DNA of 53,839 nt from CAZKUB01 sp964592335. GTDB taxonomy: Archaea; Thermoplasmatota; E2; DHVEG-1. This document shows, in pieces, positions 7,259 through 15,578 of this stretch. How positions within the stretch are numbered: the stretch's first letter is position 1; each line of letters begins with the position of its first letter. The position numbers and the translations under genes are program-made. The notes below the pieces were generated by a model, which worked only from the letters and a program-made list of their open reading frames with translations, made no database searches and had not been told where the DNA came from. Where the stretch lies: assembly GCA_964592335.1 (NCBI GenBank), contig CAZQEU010000002.1:1-53839 (forward strand), given 5' to 3'.

Positions 7259-7756
7259 ATGAGTACAAAGATTAAAAATCGTCATCGTTTGAAAAATAAA
7301 GAGATTCGTGAGATAAATAATATTTTGAGCAAAGATTTTGATAGTATCGAGTTAGAATCTGATTCTGTTATAGAGGTGGGTGATGTTGAAGATACAAAAT
7401 TTGTATTTGTTGATGGTCAAGCAGTTCTCATGTATTTTGAGAATAGACTCTGTTTTACACTAAAGGGTATTGAACTTTTTAATCCAAAAGAAAAATTTGT
7501 TGTAGTGGATATGGGTGCTGTAAAGTTTGTTACAAATGGTGCAGATGTAATGTCCCCAGGTATTATTGATGCTGATAAATATATAAAACAAAATGATTTT
7601 GTATGGATTTGTGATGAGCGTAATAAAAAAGCCCTGGCCACAGGCTTTGCAATCATTTCAGGTGAAGAGATGATATCAGGAGAAAAAGGCAAAGCAGTAC
7701 GTGTTATTCATTATGTTGGAGGCCCTATCTGGTCTTTTTCCGCCAAAAGTTTATAA
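7259..7756 (+). CDS. PUA-domain RNA-binding protein, MCT-1/Tma20-like
   Basis: The N-terminal part (about 1-75) is a DUF1947-type domain, and the C-terminal part (about 85-160) is a PUA domain (VVVDMGAVKFVTNGADVMSPGI ... ADKYIKQNDFVWI ... ALATGFAIISGEEM). This is the archaeal relative of MCT-1/Tma20, a ribosome-associated factor; its exact archaeal role is not settled. I chose the ATG at 7259 (MSTKIKNRHRL). An in-frame ATG at 7229 would add ten hydrophobic residues that do not fit the family. Confidence 0.85.
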   Translation: MSTKIKNRHRLKNKEIREINNILSKDFDSIELESDSVIEVGDVEDTKFVFVDGQAVLMYFENRLCFTLKGIELFNPKEKFVVVDMGAVKFVTNGADVMSPGIIDADKYIKQNDFVWICDERNKKALATGFAIISGEEMISGEKGKAVRVIHYVGGPIWSFSAKSL

Positions 7757-7762
7757 AGAGAT

Positions 7763-7772
7763 TAATATATAT
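7763..7772 (+). promoter_or_regulatory. Candidate TATA box for sepF
   Basis: The AT-rich stretch TTAATATATATT starts just after the PUA gene and lies about 45 bp ahead of the sepF ATG. Confidence 0.35.
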
Positions 7773-7810
7773 TGATTACGAGTTAAAACACTTAGGAGTT
7801 GATTATTATT

Positions 7811-8179
7811 ATGGGAATTGTGAACAAGATTTTTGGAGATAAAAAAACAGGTGATGTGGAAGGATACGTTGATTTAGAAAAATATGTAGATAGTACTGGT
7901 GACACGGGTCCTGCTAGTATGTACGTTCGTGTCGGTGAGATTCAACGCTATGAAGATCTAAAGAGTTTTTCTGACTATGTTTATGGCGGAAATGTTCTCA
8001 TACTTGATTTTTCACCAATTGCAGAAGAAGAAGTTATTTTGAAAAGAATTACAAATGATCTTAAAAAAATGGCTAAAGAAATCAATGGTGATATAGCAGG
8101 TATAGGCAACAATCTTATGATTGTATCACCTTCAAATGTAAAAGTCGAAAGACGTAAACTTAGAGGAAAATTTGCATAA
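7811..8179 (+). CDS. sepF: Cell-division protein SepF
   Basis: This 122-aa protein is of the archaeal SepF type. It has a short amphipathic N-terminus (MGIVNKIFGDKK) for membrane attachment, a linker, and a C-terminal SepF core (YEDLKSFSDYVYGGNVLILDFSPI ... DIAGIGNNLMIVSPSNVKV). In archaea SepF anchors FtsZ rings to the membrane. I chose the ATG at 7811; a TTG at 7799 sits too close to the SD (GGAG, 7794-7797). No ftsZ gene is in the window. Confidence 0.9.
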   Translation: MGIVNKIFGDKKTGDVEGYVDLEKYVDSTGDTGPASMYVRVGEIQRYEDLKSFSDYVYGGNVLILDFSPIAEEEVILKRITNDLKKMAKEINGDIAGIGNNLMIVSPSNVKVERRKLRGKFA

Positions 8180-8204
8180 TTTTTTTTAGATTAAAATGAA
8201 ACCC

Positions 8205-8364
8205 AAGTGAGAAACCCCCAAACTTTAGTTTGTGGGATGAATCGCATGGAACGATAATTTAAAACACCGTTAGGTGTTTTGTTTCCCTAGAGGGAAAAGT
8301 CACGACATTTATGTCATGGAAGGGGTGACAATTAAGGTAACTCCTCATCTTTTTTTATTTTATT
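8205..8364 (+). ncRNA. Run of five hairpins: candidate structured RNA
   Basis: No gene is visible here. Five hairpins follow one another: 8215-8236 (CCCAAACT type, one mismatch), 8261-8280 (AAAACACC/GGTGTTTT, perfect), 8282-8297 (TTTCCCT/AGGGAAA, perfect), 8301-8318 (CACGACAT/ATGTCATG, one mismatch) and 8321-8345 (AGGGGTGAC/GTAACTCCT). A T-run follows at 8350-8364, as in a terminator. The first hairpin with its ACTTTAGT core and following GATGAATC resembles right ends of IS200/IS605 elements, as I recall them. The alternatives are a stand-alone ncRNA and a palindromic MITE-like remnant of such an element. Strand is assumed from the T-run. Confidence 0.5.
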
Positions 8365-8391
8365 CACCTAAGAGTTTTAGAGAGAGAAGGG

Positions 8392-8457
8392 AAGGAATCT
8401 GGAGGGTGGATGGTAAAGATGAAAGGAAGAAAACAAAAGTTTCTATCCAGATTCCTT
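8392..8457. repeat. 12-bp perfect inverted repeat
   Basis: AAGGAATCTGGA (8392-8403) is perfectly complementary to TCCAGATTCCTT (8446-8457), with a purine-rich 42-nt spacer. It follows the hairpin run and may close a further stem-loop of the same RNA or mark the end of a small palindromic element. Confidence 0.6.
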
Positions 8458-8553
8458 TGTGTTATACTTTCTAAATAATAGTATATAAGTGTTACTTGTA
8501 ATTTTGTCTTTTTGAAATTTTTACTAACTTATGAAAGATTATAATAAAAAATA

Positions 8554-8627
8554 CGGACCCATGGGGATTCGAACCCCAGTTACCGGCTCCGAAGGCCGGT
8601 AGGATATCCAGACTACCTTATGGGCCC
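8554..8627 (-). tRNA. tRNA-Arg (anticodon TCG)
   Basis: The cloverleaf reads on the minus strand. The acceptor GGGCCCA pairs with TGGGTCC (one G-T pair), followed by discriminator G. The anticodon stem is CCGGC/GCCGG with loop CTTCGGA, and the T-arm is CTGGG-GTTCGAAT-CCCAG-like. The length is 74 nt with no intron, and the 3' CCA is not encoded. Confidence 0.95.
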
Positions 8628-8719
8628 ACTATTTTTTTACGAATCAACAAAGATGATATAAACTTATTTAACCAAGTTTTTTTAACATAATATATTAATT
8701 AACCTTGCAATTAAAGAAA

Positions 8720-8729
8720 GATATAAATA
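8720..8729 (+). promoter_or_regulatory. TATA box for the pilus-like operon
   Basis: GATATAAATAG is the best TATA element in the 290-bp gap before the first secretion ATPase gene. It implies a long 5' leader of about 170 nt (8750-8920). A second weaker element (AAATATAAAAA) lies at 8828-8838. Confidence 0.45.
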
Positions 8730-8852
8730 GCCATTAAAACATAACAAAAACAGCTGGATGAGATGCGCATAAAATGTTTACCTTCAGAAATTATGATATG
8801 TTAACAGCCATTAGTGTAAACGTTTGTAAAATATAAAAAATGATGTGAAGGG

Positions 8853-8924
8853 ATGTGGATGCAATATAGGAGAGATAACACATATTTCCTTGCTTTATTT
8901 AGTATAAAGGAGAGGTTGACTTGA
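8853..8924 (+). CDS. Possible 23-aa leader peptide ORF
   Basis: A short ORF, MWMQYRRDNTYFLALFSIKE then RLT, starts at an ATG preceded by GAAGGG. Its TGA stop (8922-8924) overlaps the TTG start of the first ATPase gene as TTGA, the same coupling seen later in this operon. It may serve as a translated leader, or it may be chance. Confidence 0.3.
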   Translation: MWMQYRRDNTYFLALFSIKERLT

Positions 8925-11794
8925 GCAAGGATAAAGATACTAAAAATAAACTAAAGGAACACAAAAATATCGCTGAAGTTGAACGATTAGTTGACCAGAT
9001 AATAACCAAAAACAGAGAAAAACTAGATGAAGCATATAAAAAAGAAATCCAGTCAAATCGTTTTTCAATAAATAATAAAATCAACTCATCATTCTATCTC
9101 AAGAAAAATAAAGAAAAAAAGAAGAGTCATAAAGGAATTAGCAACAAAATAATCTCCCAAGCAAGAGCAAATCTAGGTGAAAAACCAATAAAAAAAGAGG
9201 CTTTCACACCTCCCTTTGAAACAAAAGAAAGCTTTAAACCAACAGAAAACAAAAACATGAGAAAAGACTCAGTTCAAAAACAAAAAAAAGAGAGCGAAAT
9301 AAAAGATGACACTACTTCTAAAATTCATGATTCAAAAGAGATATTGCAATCAGATGAATTTGAAGAAGTAATATCTGATTTTGAAAAAGAATCAAGCGTA
9401 GATATTAACAATGAAAAAAGCCCTGACTCAAAAATAATTGATGAGAATATAGAAAAAACTGATTTAGAGAAAAAAACAGTTAAAGAAAAAAATCATGCTG
9501 AGGATAAGTTAAAAGAATTAACTAAGAAACGAGGAATTTTTGATAAAAGAAAAGTTGGTTATAAGAGAAAAATTCCAAAAAACAAAAAAGAAACAGATGA
9601 AATCTTTGATGCTTTTTTAGATGATGACTCTTCTAAAATAGATGAAAACCTTAAAAATGATACTGCAGATGAGACAAACGACTCTTCTTTGTCAAATTCT
9701 GATGAAAATATAAAAGAAGAAACAAAAGAAGAGAGAGGAATATTTTTTGGTAGAAAAAACCCGAAGGAGGATAAAAAACATACACATGAAAAACAGCCTT
9801 CATATTCTTTTAAACCACGTTTTCATGTTGAAAATCATCCAGATGATAAAAGAGATTCTGATAGTCTAATTTTAGATGAGAAACTAAAAAATGAGGAAGC
9901 TGTCGTTGAAACTAAAGATGCTTTTGAAAATGTTGAGTTAAAAGCTCAGGAATATGCAAAAAAACACCTAAAAGATAAACCTAAACCTTCTGCAAATCCT
10001 TTTAAAAAAAGTGAAAACAAAAAAAACAATGAACTAAAAAATGAAGACTTTTCACTTGAAAACACAGATAACGATAGTGAGCATGTTTTTTTTGATGAGC
10101 ATGAGGATTCTTCTTTTACTGGTTGGAGCCCAAATATTTCAGACAAACAAAGAAAAGAGATTTTACTTCCAGCAACAGATAAACCTGAAGATAGGCCTGA
10201 ACTTTCACCTGAATCTGCACTTGGGGAAGTAGGTGATGTTGAACTTCCGAAAGAAGTTCTAAGTATGGACTCAGTTAAACTAAGTGATCTTGGTTTTTCT
10301 GAAAACGAATGGGATGAACTTGATTTTTATGCACTCAGTGAACCTTTTGCTTATGTTGAAATACTTCGTGAAAGAGAATCCCTTGAAAAATGTTATTTTT
10401 TGGTAGAAGTGGAGATAACTGAGGAGGAACAAGATACATTAAATTTTATCAGAGATACGCTTCTTAAAATGCATATTGAAACAGAGGATTTAGAAAAAAG
10501 TGGAGACGATGAATATCTTGCCTCCAGAGTAAAAAAAATAATCCAGGAGTATAATCTACAAATATCTGAGGAATCATTAAACAAGGTTCTGTATTATCTT
10601 TCAAAGACTTCTTTGGGGCTGTCAAAAATCGATCCATTGATGAATGATCCAAACATTGAGGATATCAGCTGTGATGGAGCAGATGTTCCTTTATTTTTGT
10701 ATCATCGTAAGTTCGGCTCTTTGAAAAGCAATGTATCATTTGATACTGAAGAAGAACTATCTTCTTTTATTTTTAAACTTGCACAGAAATGTGGTAAACA
10801 TATCAGTATCGCAGAACCAATTTTAGATGCAACTATGCCTGATGGGTCTCGTATTCAGATGACTCTGTCTGATGAGATAACTGCTCGAGGCAGTACTTTT
10901 ACTATCCGTAAATTTAGATCAGATCCTTTCAGCCCACCTGATCTTATAGAGTTTAACACTATGAGCTCTGAGATGGTGGCATATATGTGGCTTGCCATAG
11001 AAAATGGTATCAATATGCTGTTTGCAGGGGGAACAGCATCTGGTAAAACAACAGCTCTTAATGCACTTTCCTTATTTATTCCACCGGAAGCAAAGATTGT
11101 AAGTATTGAAGAAACTCGTGAGATTAATCTGCCTCATTCAAATTGGATACCTGGTGTTAGCCGTAGTGGTTTTGGATCGGTTGTTTCCGATAGGGTTGTA
11201 GGGCAGATTGATATGTATGATCTTATGAAGGCTGCTCTTCGTCAGCGTCCAGAGTATATTATTGTAGGTGAGATTCGTGGTCGTGAGGCATATGTTTTGT
11301 TTCAGGCTATGGCTACAGGTCATGCAACGTATAGCACGGTTCATGCGGATAGTGCCCATTCACTTATTCATCGTCTTGAGGGAAAACCAATTAACATACC
11401 TCGTGTAATGTTACAGTCTCTTGATGTAGTATCTCTTCATGTTACAACAAAAGTTAAAAACAAACGTGCTCGTCGTTGTAAGCAGATAATTGAGATTATT
11501 GATATTGATCCTACCACCAAAGAGATTCTTACAAATGAGGTATTTCGCTGGGATCCAGTTGAAGATAATTTTGTTTACTCTGGTAAAAGCTATGTCCTTG
11601 AGCGTGTTCGTGCTGAAAAAGATATGTCTAGAGAAGAAATAACTAGTGAGATTAAATCTCGTAAGAAACTTGTAGAACTTATGAACAAGAATAATATAAG
11701 AGAATTTAGAGGAGTAGCTCGTATTATTTCAAAATATCTGGATAACCCCTCTAATACATTTTCTATGATGGAGAAAGGTGCTATAAAAGAATGA
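8921..11794 (+). CDS. GspE/VirB11-family secretion ATPase with long disordered N-terminus
   Basis: This 957-aa protein starts at TTG behind the SD GGAGAGG. Residues 1 to about 470 are a Lys/Glu/Ser/Asp-rich, probably disordered tail with no domain I recognise. The rest is an archaeal type IV pilus/archaellum-type ATPase: an N-terminal domain (DFYALSEPFAYVEIL), Walker A GGTASGKTT (about 701-709), an Asp box (ETREINLPH), Walker B (RQRPEYIIVGEIRG) and a His box (ATGHATYSTVHA). It would drive pilin assembly on the membrane. It overlaps the next gene by ATGA. Parts of its DNA are almost identical to the second ATPase gene. The N-terminal tail is longer than usual for the family. Confidence 0.93.
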   Translation: MSKDKDTKNKLKEHKNIAEVERLVDQIITKNREKLDEAYKKEIQSNRFSINNKINSSFYLKKNKEKKKSHKGISNKIISQARANLGEKPIKKEAFTPPFETKESFKPTENKNMRKDSVQKQKKESEIKDDTTSKIHDSKEILQSDEFEEVISDFEKESSVDINNEKSPDSKIIDENIEKTDLEKKTVKEKNHAEDKLKELTKKRGIFDKRKVGYKRKIPKNKKETDEIFDAFLDDDSSKIDENLKNDTADETNDSSLSNSDENIKEETKEERGIFFGRKNPKEDKKHTHEKQPSYSFKPRFHVENHPDDKRDSDSLILDEKLKNEEAVVETKDAFENVELKAQEYAKKHLKDKPKPSANPFKKSENKKNNELKNEDFSLENTDNDSEHVFFDEHEDSSFTGWSPNISDKQRKEILLPATDKPEDRPELSPESALGEVGDVELPKEVLSMDSVKLSDLGFSENEWDELDFYALSEPFAYVEILRERESLEKCYFLVEVEITEEEQDTLNFIRDTLLKMHIETEDLEKSGDDEYLASRVKKIIQEYNLQISEESLNKVLYYLSKTSLGLSKIDPLMNDPNIEDISCDGADVPLFLYHRKFGSLKSNVSFDTEEELSSFIFKLAQKCGKHISIAEPILDATMPDGSRIQMTLSDEITARGSTFTIRKFRSDPFSPPDLIEFNTMSSEMVAYMWLAIENGINMLFAGGTASGKTTALNALSLFIPPEAKIVSIEETREINLPHSNWIPGVSRSGFGSVVSDRVVGQIDMYDLMKAALRQRPEYIIVGEIRGREAYVLFQAMATGHATYSTVHADSAHSLIHRLEGKPINIPRVMLQSLDVVSLHVTTKVKNKRARRCKQIIEIIDIDPTTKEILTNEVFRWDPVEDNFVYSGKSYVLERVRAEKDMSREEITSEIKSRKKLVELMNKNNIREFRGVARIISKYLDNPSNTFSMMEKGAIKE

Positions 11795-13665
11795 GTAAAA
11801 AAGTTGCTATTTGCCCGGGTTGTCATACAAAAATAGATGTTGAAGGTGAACCTGGTCAAAAAGTAGAAGTTAAATGCCCAAGCTGCGGTAAAACCGGTAA
11901 TATCAGCTTTAAGGCTGAGCTCGATCAACTTGATTTTTATCCATTAAAAGAACCTTATGCCTATGCAAAAATTTTAAAAAACTCAGATACTCTTGAGAAA
12001 TTTTACAAAATAATTGAGCCTTATTTATCAGATGAAGAACAAAAAAAACTTAATTTCATCTGGGAGACACTAATGAAAACTTTCAGTATGAGGTTAGATG
12101 AACTTGACACAAAAAAAGCAGAGAGTTATCTTAATGAACAGGTTGAAAAGGTTATTGCTAACTATGAGATGGATGTAGATGAGGTTACTAAAAAGAAAAT
12201 TTTGTACTATATTAAACGTGAGTCATTAGGCTATGGAAAAATCGATCCTTTAATGCTTGATCCAAATATTGAGGATATTAGCTGTGATGGGCAGAATGTT
12301 CCAATATTTTTATATCATCGTAAATATGGTTCACTTAGAAGTAATATCGAATTTGGTAATGAAGAAGAGTTATCTTATTTTGTAGTTCGTCTTGCACAGA
12401 AATGTGGCAAACATATCAGTATCGCAGAGCCTATGCTTGATGCTACAATGCCTGATGGGTCTCGTATTCAGATGACTCTGAGCAGCGAGGTTACAACAAA
12501 AGGCTCTACTTTTACTATCCGTAAATTCCGCGCTGATCCTTTTACACCTCCTGATCTTATAGCACTCAACACTGTTTCATCTGAGATAATGGCGTATTTC
12601 TGGCTTGCAGTTGAAAATCGTGTAAATGCACTTATTGCAGGGGGAACAGCTTCAGGTAAAACAACGATTCTTAACGCTCTTTCATTGTTTATCCCACGTG
12701 ATGCAAAGATTGTAAGTATTGAAGAAACTCGTGAGATTAATCTACCTCATCCTAACTGGATACCTGGTGTTAGCCGTAGTGGTTTTGGAGAAATAGTCGC
12801 AGATAAGATGGTAGGCGAAATTGATTTATATGATCTTATGAAGGCTGCTCTTCGTCAGCGTCCTGAGTATATTATTGTAGGTGAGATTCGTGGTCGTGAA
12901 GCATATGTTTTGTTTCAAGCTATGGCTACAGGTCATGCAACGTATAGCACGGTTCATGCTGATAGTGCAAAAAGCCTTATTCATCGTCTTGAGGGAAAAC
13001 CAATTGATATACCAAGGATAATGTTGCAGTCTCTTGATGTAGTATCTATTCATATTACAACCCGTGTTAAAGGTAAAAGAGTACGTCGTTGTAAGCAGAT
13101 AATTGAGATTATTGATATTGATCCTACCACCAAAGAGATTCTTACAAATGAGGTATTTCGCTGGGATCCATTTGAGGATAAATTCATATACACCGGAAAA
13201 AGCTATGTTTTGGAAGGAATACGTGCTCGTTGGGATATTGGTAAAGAAGAGATTACTAAAGAGATTAGACAACGTGCAGAAATACTTGAATGGATGAAAG
13301 ATACAAATGTTAGAACCTTTTTAGAGGTTGCCAAGGCTATATCACGTTATGTTGATAACCCTGAGGATTTTTTGAAAAAACTAAGAAAAACTAAGAAAAA
13401 TAATAAAAAAACAAAACAAAAAAATAATAATACAAAGAAAACTAAGGATGAAAATAAAAAGGAGATATATAGTTCTGAGGATACTAAATCTGATTTAACT
13501 GTTTTGAATAGTGTTAATAAAAAAACTGCAGAGAAACTATATGAAAATAAGATTGAGACCGTTCAGGATTTAAAGAAACACTCAATTTCAGAATTAAGTA
13601 CTATGGGATTGAAAAAAGGAGAGGCAAAAAAGATAAAGAAAGAAATAAATAAGAGATATAAATAA
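11791..13665 (+). CDS. GspE/VirB11-family secretion ATPase with zinc ribbon and HhH
   Basis: This 624-aa protein is the second assembly ATPase and starts in an ATGA overlap with the first. It has an N-terminal zinc ribbon (CPGCHTKI ... VKCPSCGK, residues 8-32), then the ATPase domains: Walker A GGTASGKTT (about 283-291), ETREINLPH, Walker B RQRPEYIIVGEIRG and ATGHATYSTVHADSA. After a Lys/Asn-rich linker (about 525-565) it ends in a helix-hairpin-helix module (VLNSVNKKTAEKLYENKI ... STMGLKKGEAKKIKKEI). Zinc ribbon and HhH are uncommon additions to a pilus ATPase. They suggest nucleic-acid or partner-protein contact. The pair probably arose by duplication. Confidence 0.93.
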   Translation: MSKKVAICPGCHTKIDVEGEPGQKVEVKCPSCGKTGNISFKAELDQLDFYPLKEPYAYAKILKNSDTLEKFYKIIEPYLSDEEQKKLNFIWETLMKTFSMRLDELDTKKAESYLNEQVEKVIANYEMDVDEVTKKKILYYIKRESLGYGKIDPLMLDPNIEDISCDGQNVPIFLYHRKYGSLRSNIEFGNEEELSYFVVRLAQKCGKHISIAEPMLDATMPDGSRIQMTLSSEVTTKGSTFTIRKFRADPFTPPDLIALNTVSSEIMAYFWLAVENRVNALIAGGTASGKTTILNALSLFIPRDAKIVSIEETREINLPHPNWIPGVSRSGFGEIVADKMVGEIDLYDLMKAALRQRPEYIIVGEIRGREAYVLFQAMATGHATYSTVHADSAKSLIHRLEGKPIDIPRIMLQSLDVVSIHITTRVKGKRVRRCKQIIEIIDIDPTTKEILTNEVFRWDPFEDKFIYTGKSYVLEGIRARWDIGKEEITKEIRQRAEILEWMKDTNVRTFLEVAKAISRYVDNPEDFLKKLRKTKKNNKKTKQKNNNTKKTKDENKKEIYSSEDTKSDLTVLNSVNKKTAEKLYENKIETVQDLKKHSISELSTMGLKKGEAKKIKKEINKRYK

Positions 13666-13720
13666 AGTATAATAAGAGAAAAAATATAACTATACTTAAT
13701 AAAATACGCTGGTGAGGAGA

Positions 13721-14581
13721 ATGCCGCTTAATAATTATGAGAAGTTATGCTATAGATGGTTTGGAAGATCAGCTGAAAATATAGCCTCAGACAGACTAAA
13801 AAGAGCTTTAGAGAGGGCACATATGGATATGCGTGCTGGAGCTTATCTTTCTTGGGTCTGGGTAAATACGATACTTGCAGCTCTTATTTCAACTGTTGTA
13901 ATTTTAAGTCTGATAGCTTTTTTAAACCTGGTTTTAGTTATTATAGTACTACTTTTATTTGCTCCTATTTTTGCAACTATTCTTACTTATTTCTATCTTA
14001 TGAATCTACCAGCTTCAAAAGCAAAAGCCCGTGGTAAAAAGATAGATATGCACTTGCCTTATGCACTAAATTTTATCTCTGCGATGAGCTCTGCAGGTAT
14101 TACTCCTACTGAAATATTTAAAAGCCTTTCTAAACAAAAGATATATGGTGAGATACGTGAAGAAGCTCTTTGGATTTATAGAGATGTTAGTCTTTTAGGT
14201 AGGGATATAATATCTGCTATTAAATCAAATATTGACCGAACGCCTTCTGAAAAATTTAAAGAGTTTCTGCAGGGTGCAATTGTTACAGTTCAGTCAGGCG
14301 GTGCTTTAAAACCTTATTTTATGACAAAAGCAGATCAATACACTCGTGAGAACCGTGTTGTACAAAAACAACTTATAGAAAGTCTTGGTATTATGGCAGA
14401 AGCATATGTTACTGCAGCTGTTGCAGGTGTTCTACTAATCATAATCATTCTTCCTTTGCTCATGATAATGTCTGGTGGTAAAGACCAGTTAATTATTATA
14501 TATGTCTTTGTCCTCTTGGTTGTACCTCTTATTCATTTTAGTTTTTCTTATGTTTTGTCTTCAATGTCATCTAGGGTGTGA
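13721..14581 (+). CDS. TadC-like pilus assembly membrane protein (1)
   Basis: The protein (286 aa from the ATG at 13721) has four predicted membrane segments, in two pairs at about 40-85 and 225-275. They flank a cytoplasmic T2SF/GspF domain (HLPYALNFISAMSSAGITPTEIFKSL ... GRDIISAIKSN). This is the platform protein of archaeal pilus systems, contacting the ATPase. The ATG fits the SD GGTGAGGAG; a GTG at 13712 is less likely. The stop overlaps the next start as GTGA. Confidence 0.9.
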   Translation: MPLNNYEKLCYRWFGRSAENIASDRLKRALERAHMDMRAGAYLSWVWVNTILAALISTVVILSLIAFLNLVLVIIVLLLFAPIFATILTYFYLMNLPASKAKARGKKIDMHLPYALNFISAMSSAGITPTEIFKSLSKQKIYGEIREEALWIYRDVSLLGRDIISAIKSNIDRTPSEKFKEFLQGAIVTVQSGGALKPYFMTKADQYTRENRVVQKQLIESLGIMAEAYVTAAVAGVLLIIIILPLLMIMSGGKDQLIIIYVFVLLVVPLIHFSFSYVLSSMSSRV

Positions 14582-15546
14582 TAAAAGTGGCCGATAATAA
14601 AAGTAAAAATAGTGAAATGAAAAAACAGGGTTTTCTGAAAAGATTGTCTATGACTGGGCAGATGTCAAGATTTATTGTTTATCTTGCGGCAGGGATACCA
14701 TCTATTATCTGTATTTTTCTTGCGATACTTTCTCTTACATCTTTTTTGAATTATACAGAATTTACTTTTGGTGATAGTACTATAAAACTTTTTACTTGGT
14801 ATGACTTCATTATCTTTGCACTTATTATTTTTACTGGTGTTTATGGGATATATGAATGGTTTAGATTACGTCGCGTTCGTATGATTGATAAACGTTTTCC
14901 TGATTTTGTACGTGATCTTGCTGAATCTAGACGTGCAGGTATGACTTTTACTAAGGCTATTATGTACTCGGCAAAGGGAAACTATGGTGTGCTTACAGAT
15001 GAAATTAAAAAGATTTCTATGCAGATATCATGGGGAAATAGTGTTGAGAATGCACTAAGGGCTTTTGCAAAAAGAGTTAAAACCAAGCTTGTTATTCGTA
15101 CTATTTCACTTATAATTGAGGCTAGTAGAAGTGGAGGAAATGTTGCTGATGTTTTAGATGCAGCTAGTAAAGATGCACGTGAAATTAAACTCTTGGATTC
15201 AGAGCGACGTGCAAGTATGCTTTCATATGTTGCAGTAATATATGTTGCTATGTTTGTTTTTCTACTTATTATGATAGTTCTTTCAAAGAGTCTAATACCA
15301 AACATGGTAGGTGAAGGCGCAGCTGGATTAAAATCAGCGGGGGCCCTAGGAGGATCTTCGGGTAACCAAATTTCTCAGGATGAAATAACACAGCTTTTCT
15401 TTATAGCAAGTATCATCCAGGGTGGTTTCATGGGTATTGTTGCTGGTGTTTTTGAAGAAGGAAATGTTATCTCTGGAGTAAAACATGCGTTCTTTATGAT
15501 ACTTATCAATTGGATTGCATTGAAATTCATAGTAGGTGGAGTGTGA
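14578..15546 (+). CDS. TadC-like pilus assembly membrane protein (2)
   Basis: This 322-aa partner of the preceding protein starts at GTG in a GTGA overlap. It has membrane pairs at about 35-95 and 215-320 and a central T2SF-type domain (FVRDLAESRRAGMTFTKAIMYS ... ALRAFAKRVKTKLVIRTISLIIEASRSGGNVADVL). Two adjacent TadC-type proteins that pair in one complex are typical of archaeal pilus loci. It ends 32 bp before the first giant pilin-like gene. Confidence 0.9.
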   Translation: MIKVADNKSKNSEMKKQGFLKRLSMTGQMSRFIVYLAAGIPSIICIFLAILSLTSFLNYTEFTFGDSTIKLFTWYDFIIFALIIFTGVYGIYEWFRLRRVRMIDKRFPDFVRDLAESRRAGMTFTKAIMYSAKGNYGVLTDEIKKISMQISWGNSVENALRAFAKRVKTKLVIRTISLIIEASRSGGNVADVLDAASKDAREIKLLDSERRASMLSYVAVIYVAMFVFLLIMIVLSKSLIPNMVGEGAAGLKSAGALGGSSGNQISQDEITQLFFIASIIQGGFMGIVAGVFEEGNVISGVKHAFFMILINWIALKFIVGGV

Positions 15547-15578
15547 TATAATAGTTTTGAGGGGGGTTTTATCTAGAT

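Noticed and set aside
8205..8364. RNase P RNA or SRP RNA
   Set aside because: The AGAGGGAAAAGTC stretch briefly resembles an RNase P conserved region, but the remaining conserved segments and the closing P1 helix are absent. SRP signature loops are also absent.
8274..8474. 66-aa plus-strand ORF in the hairpin region
   Set aside because: It runs through several strong hairpins, has no SD, and gives no plausible protein.
8750..8840. C/D box sRNA
   Set aside because: GATGAGA and ATGATAT look like C boxes, but no proper CTGA D boxes are spaced correctly.
12826..13272. 148-aa minus-strand ORF (with a similar one at 11138-11359)
   Set aside because: Antisense shadows of the two similar ATPase genes; their mutual similarity comes from the duplicated DNA.
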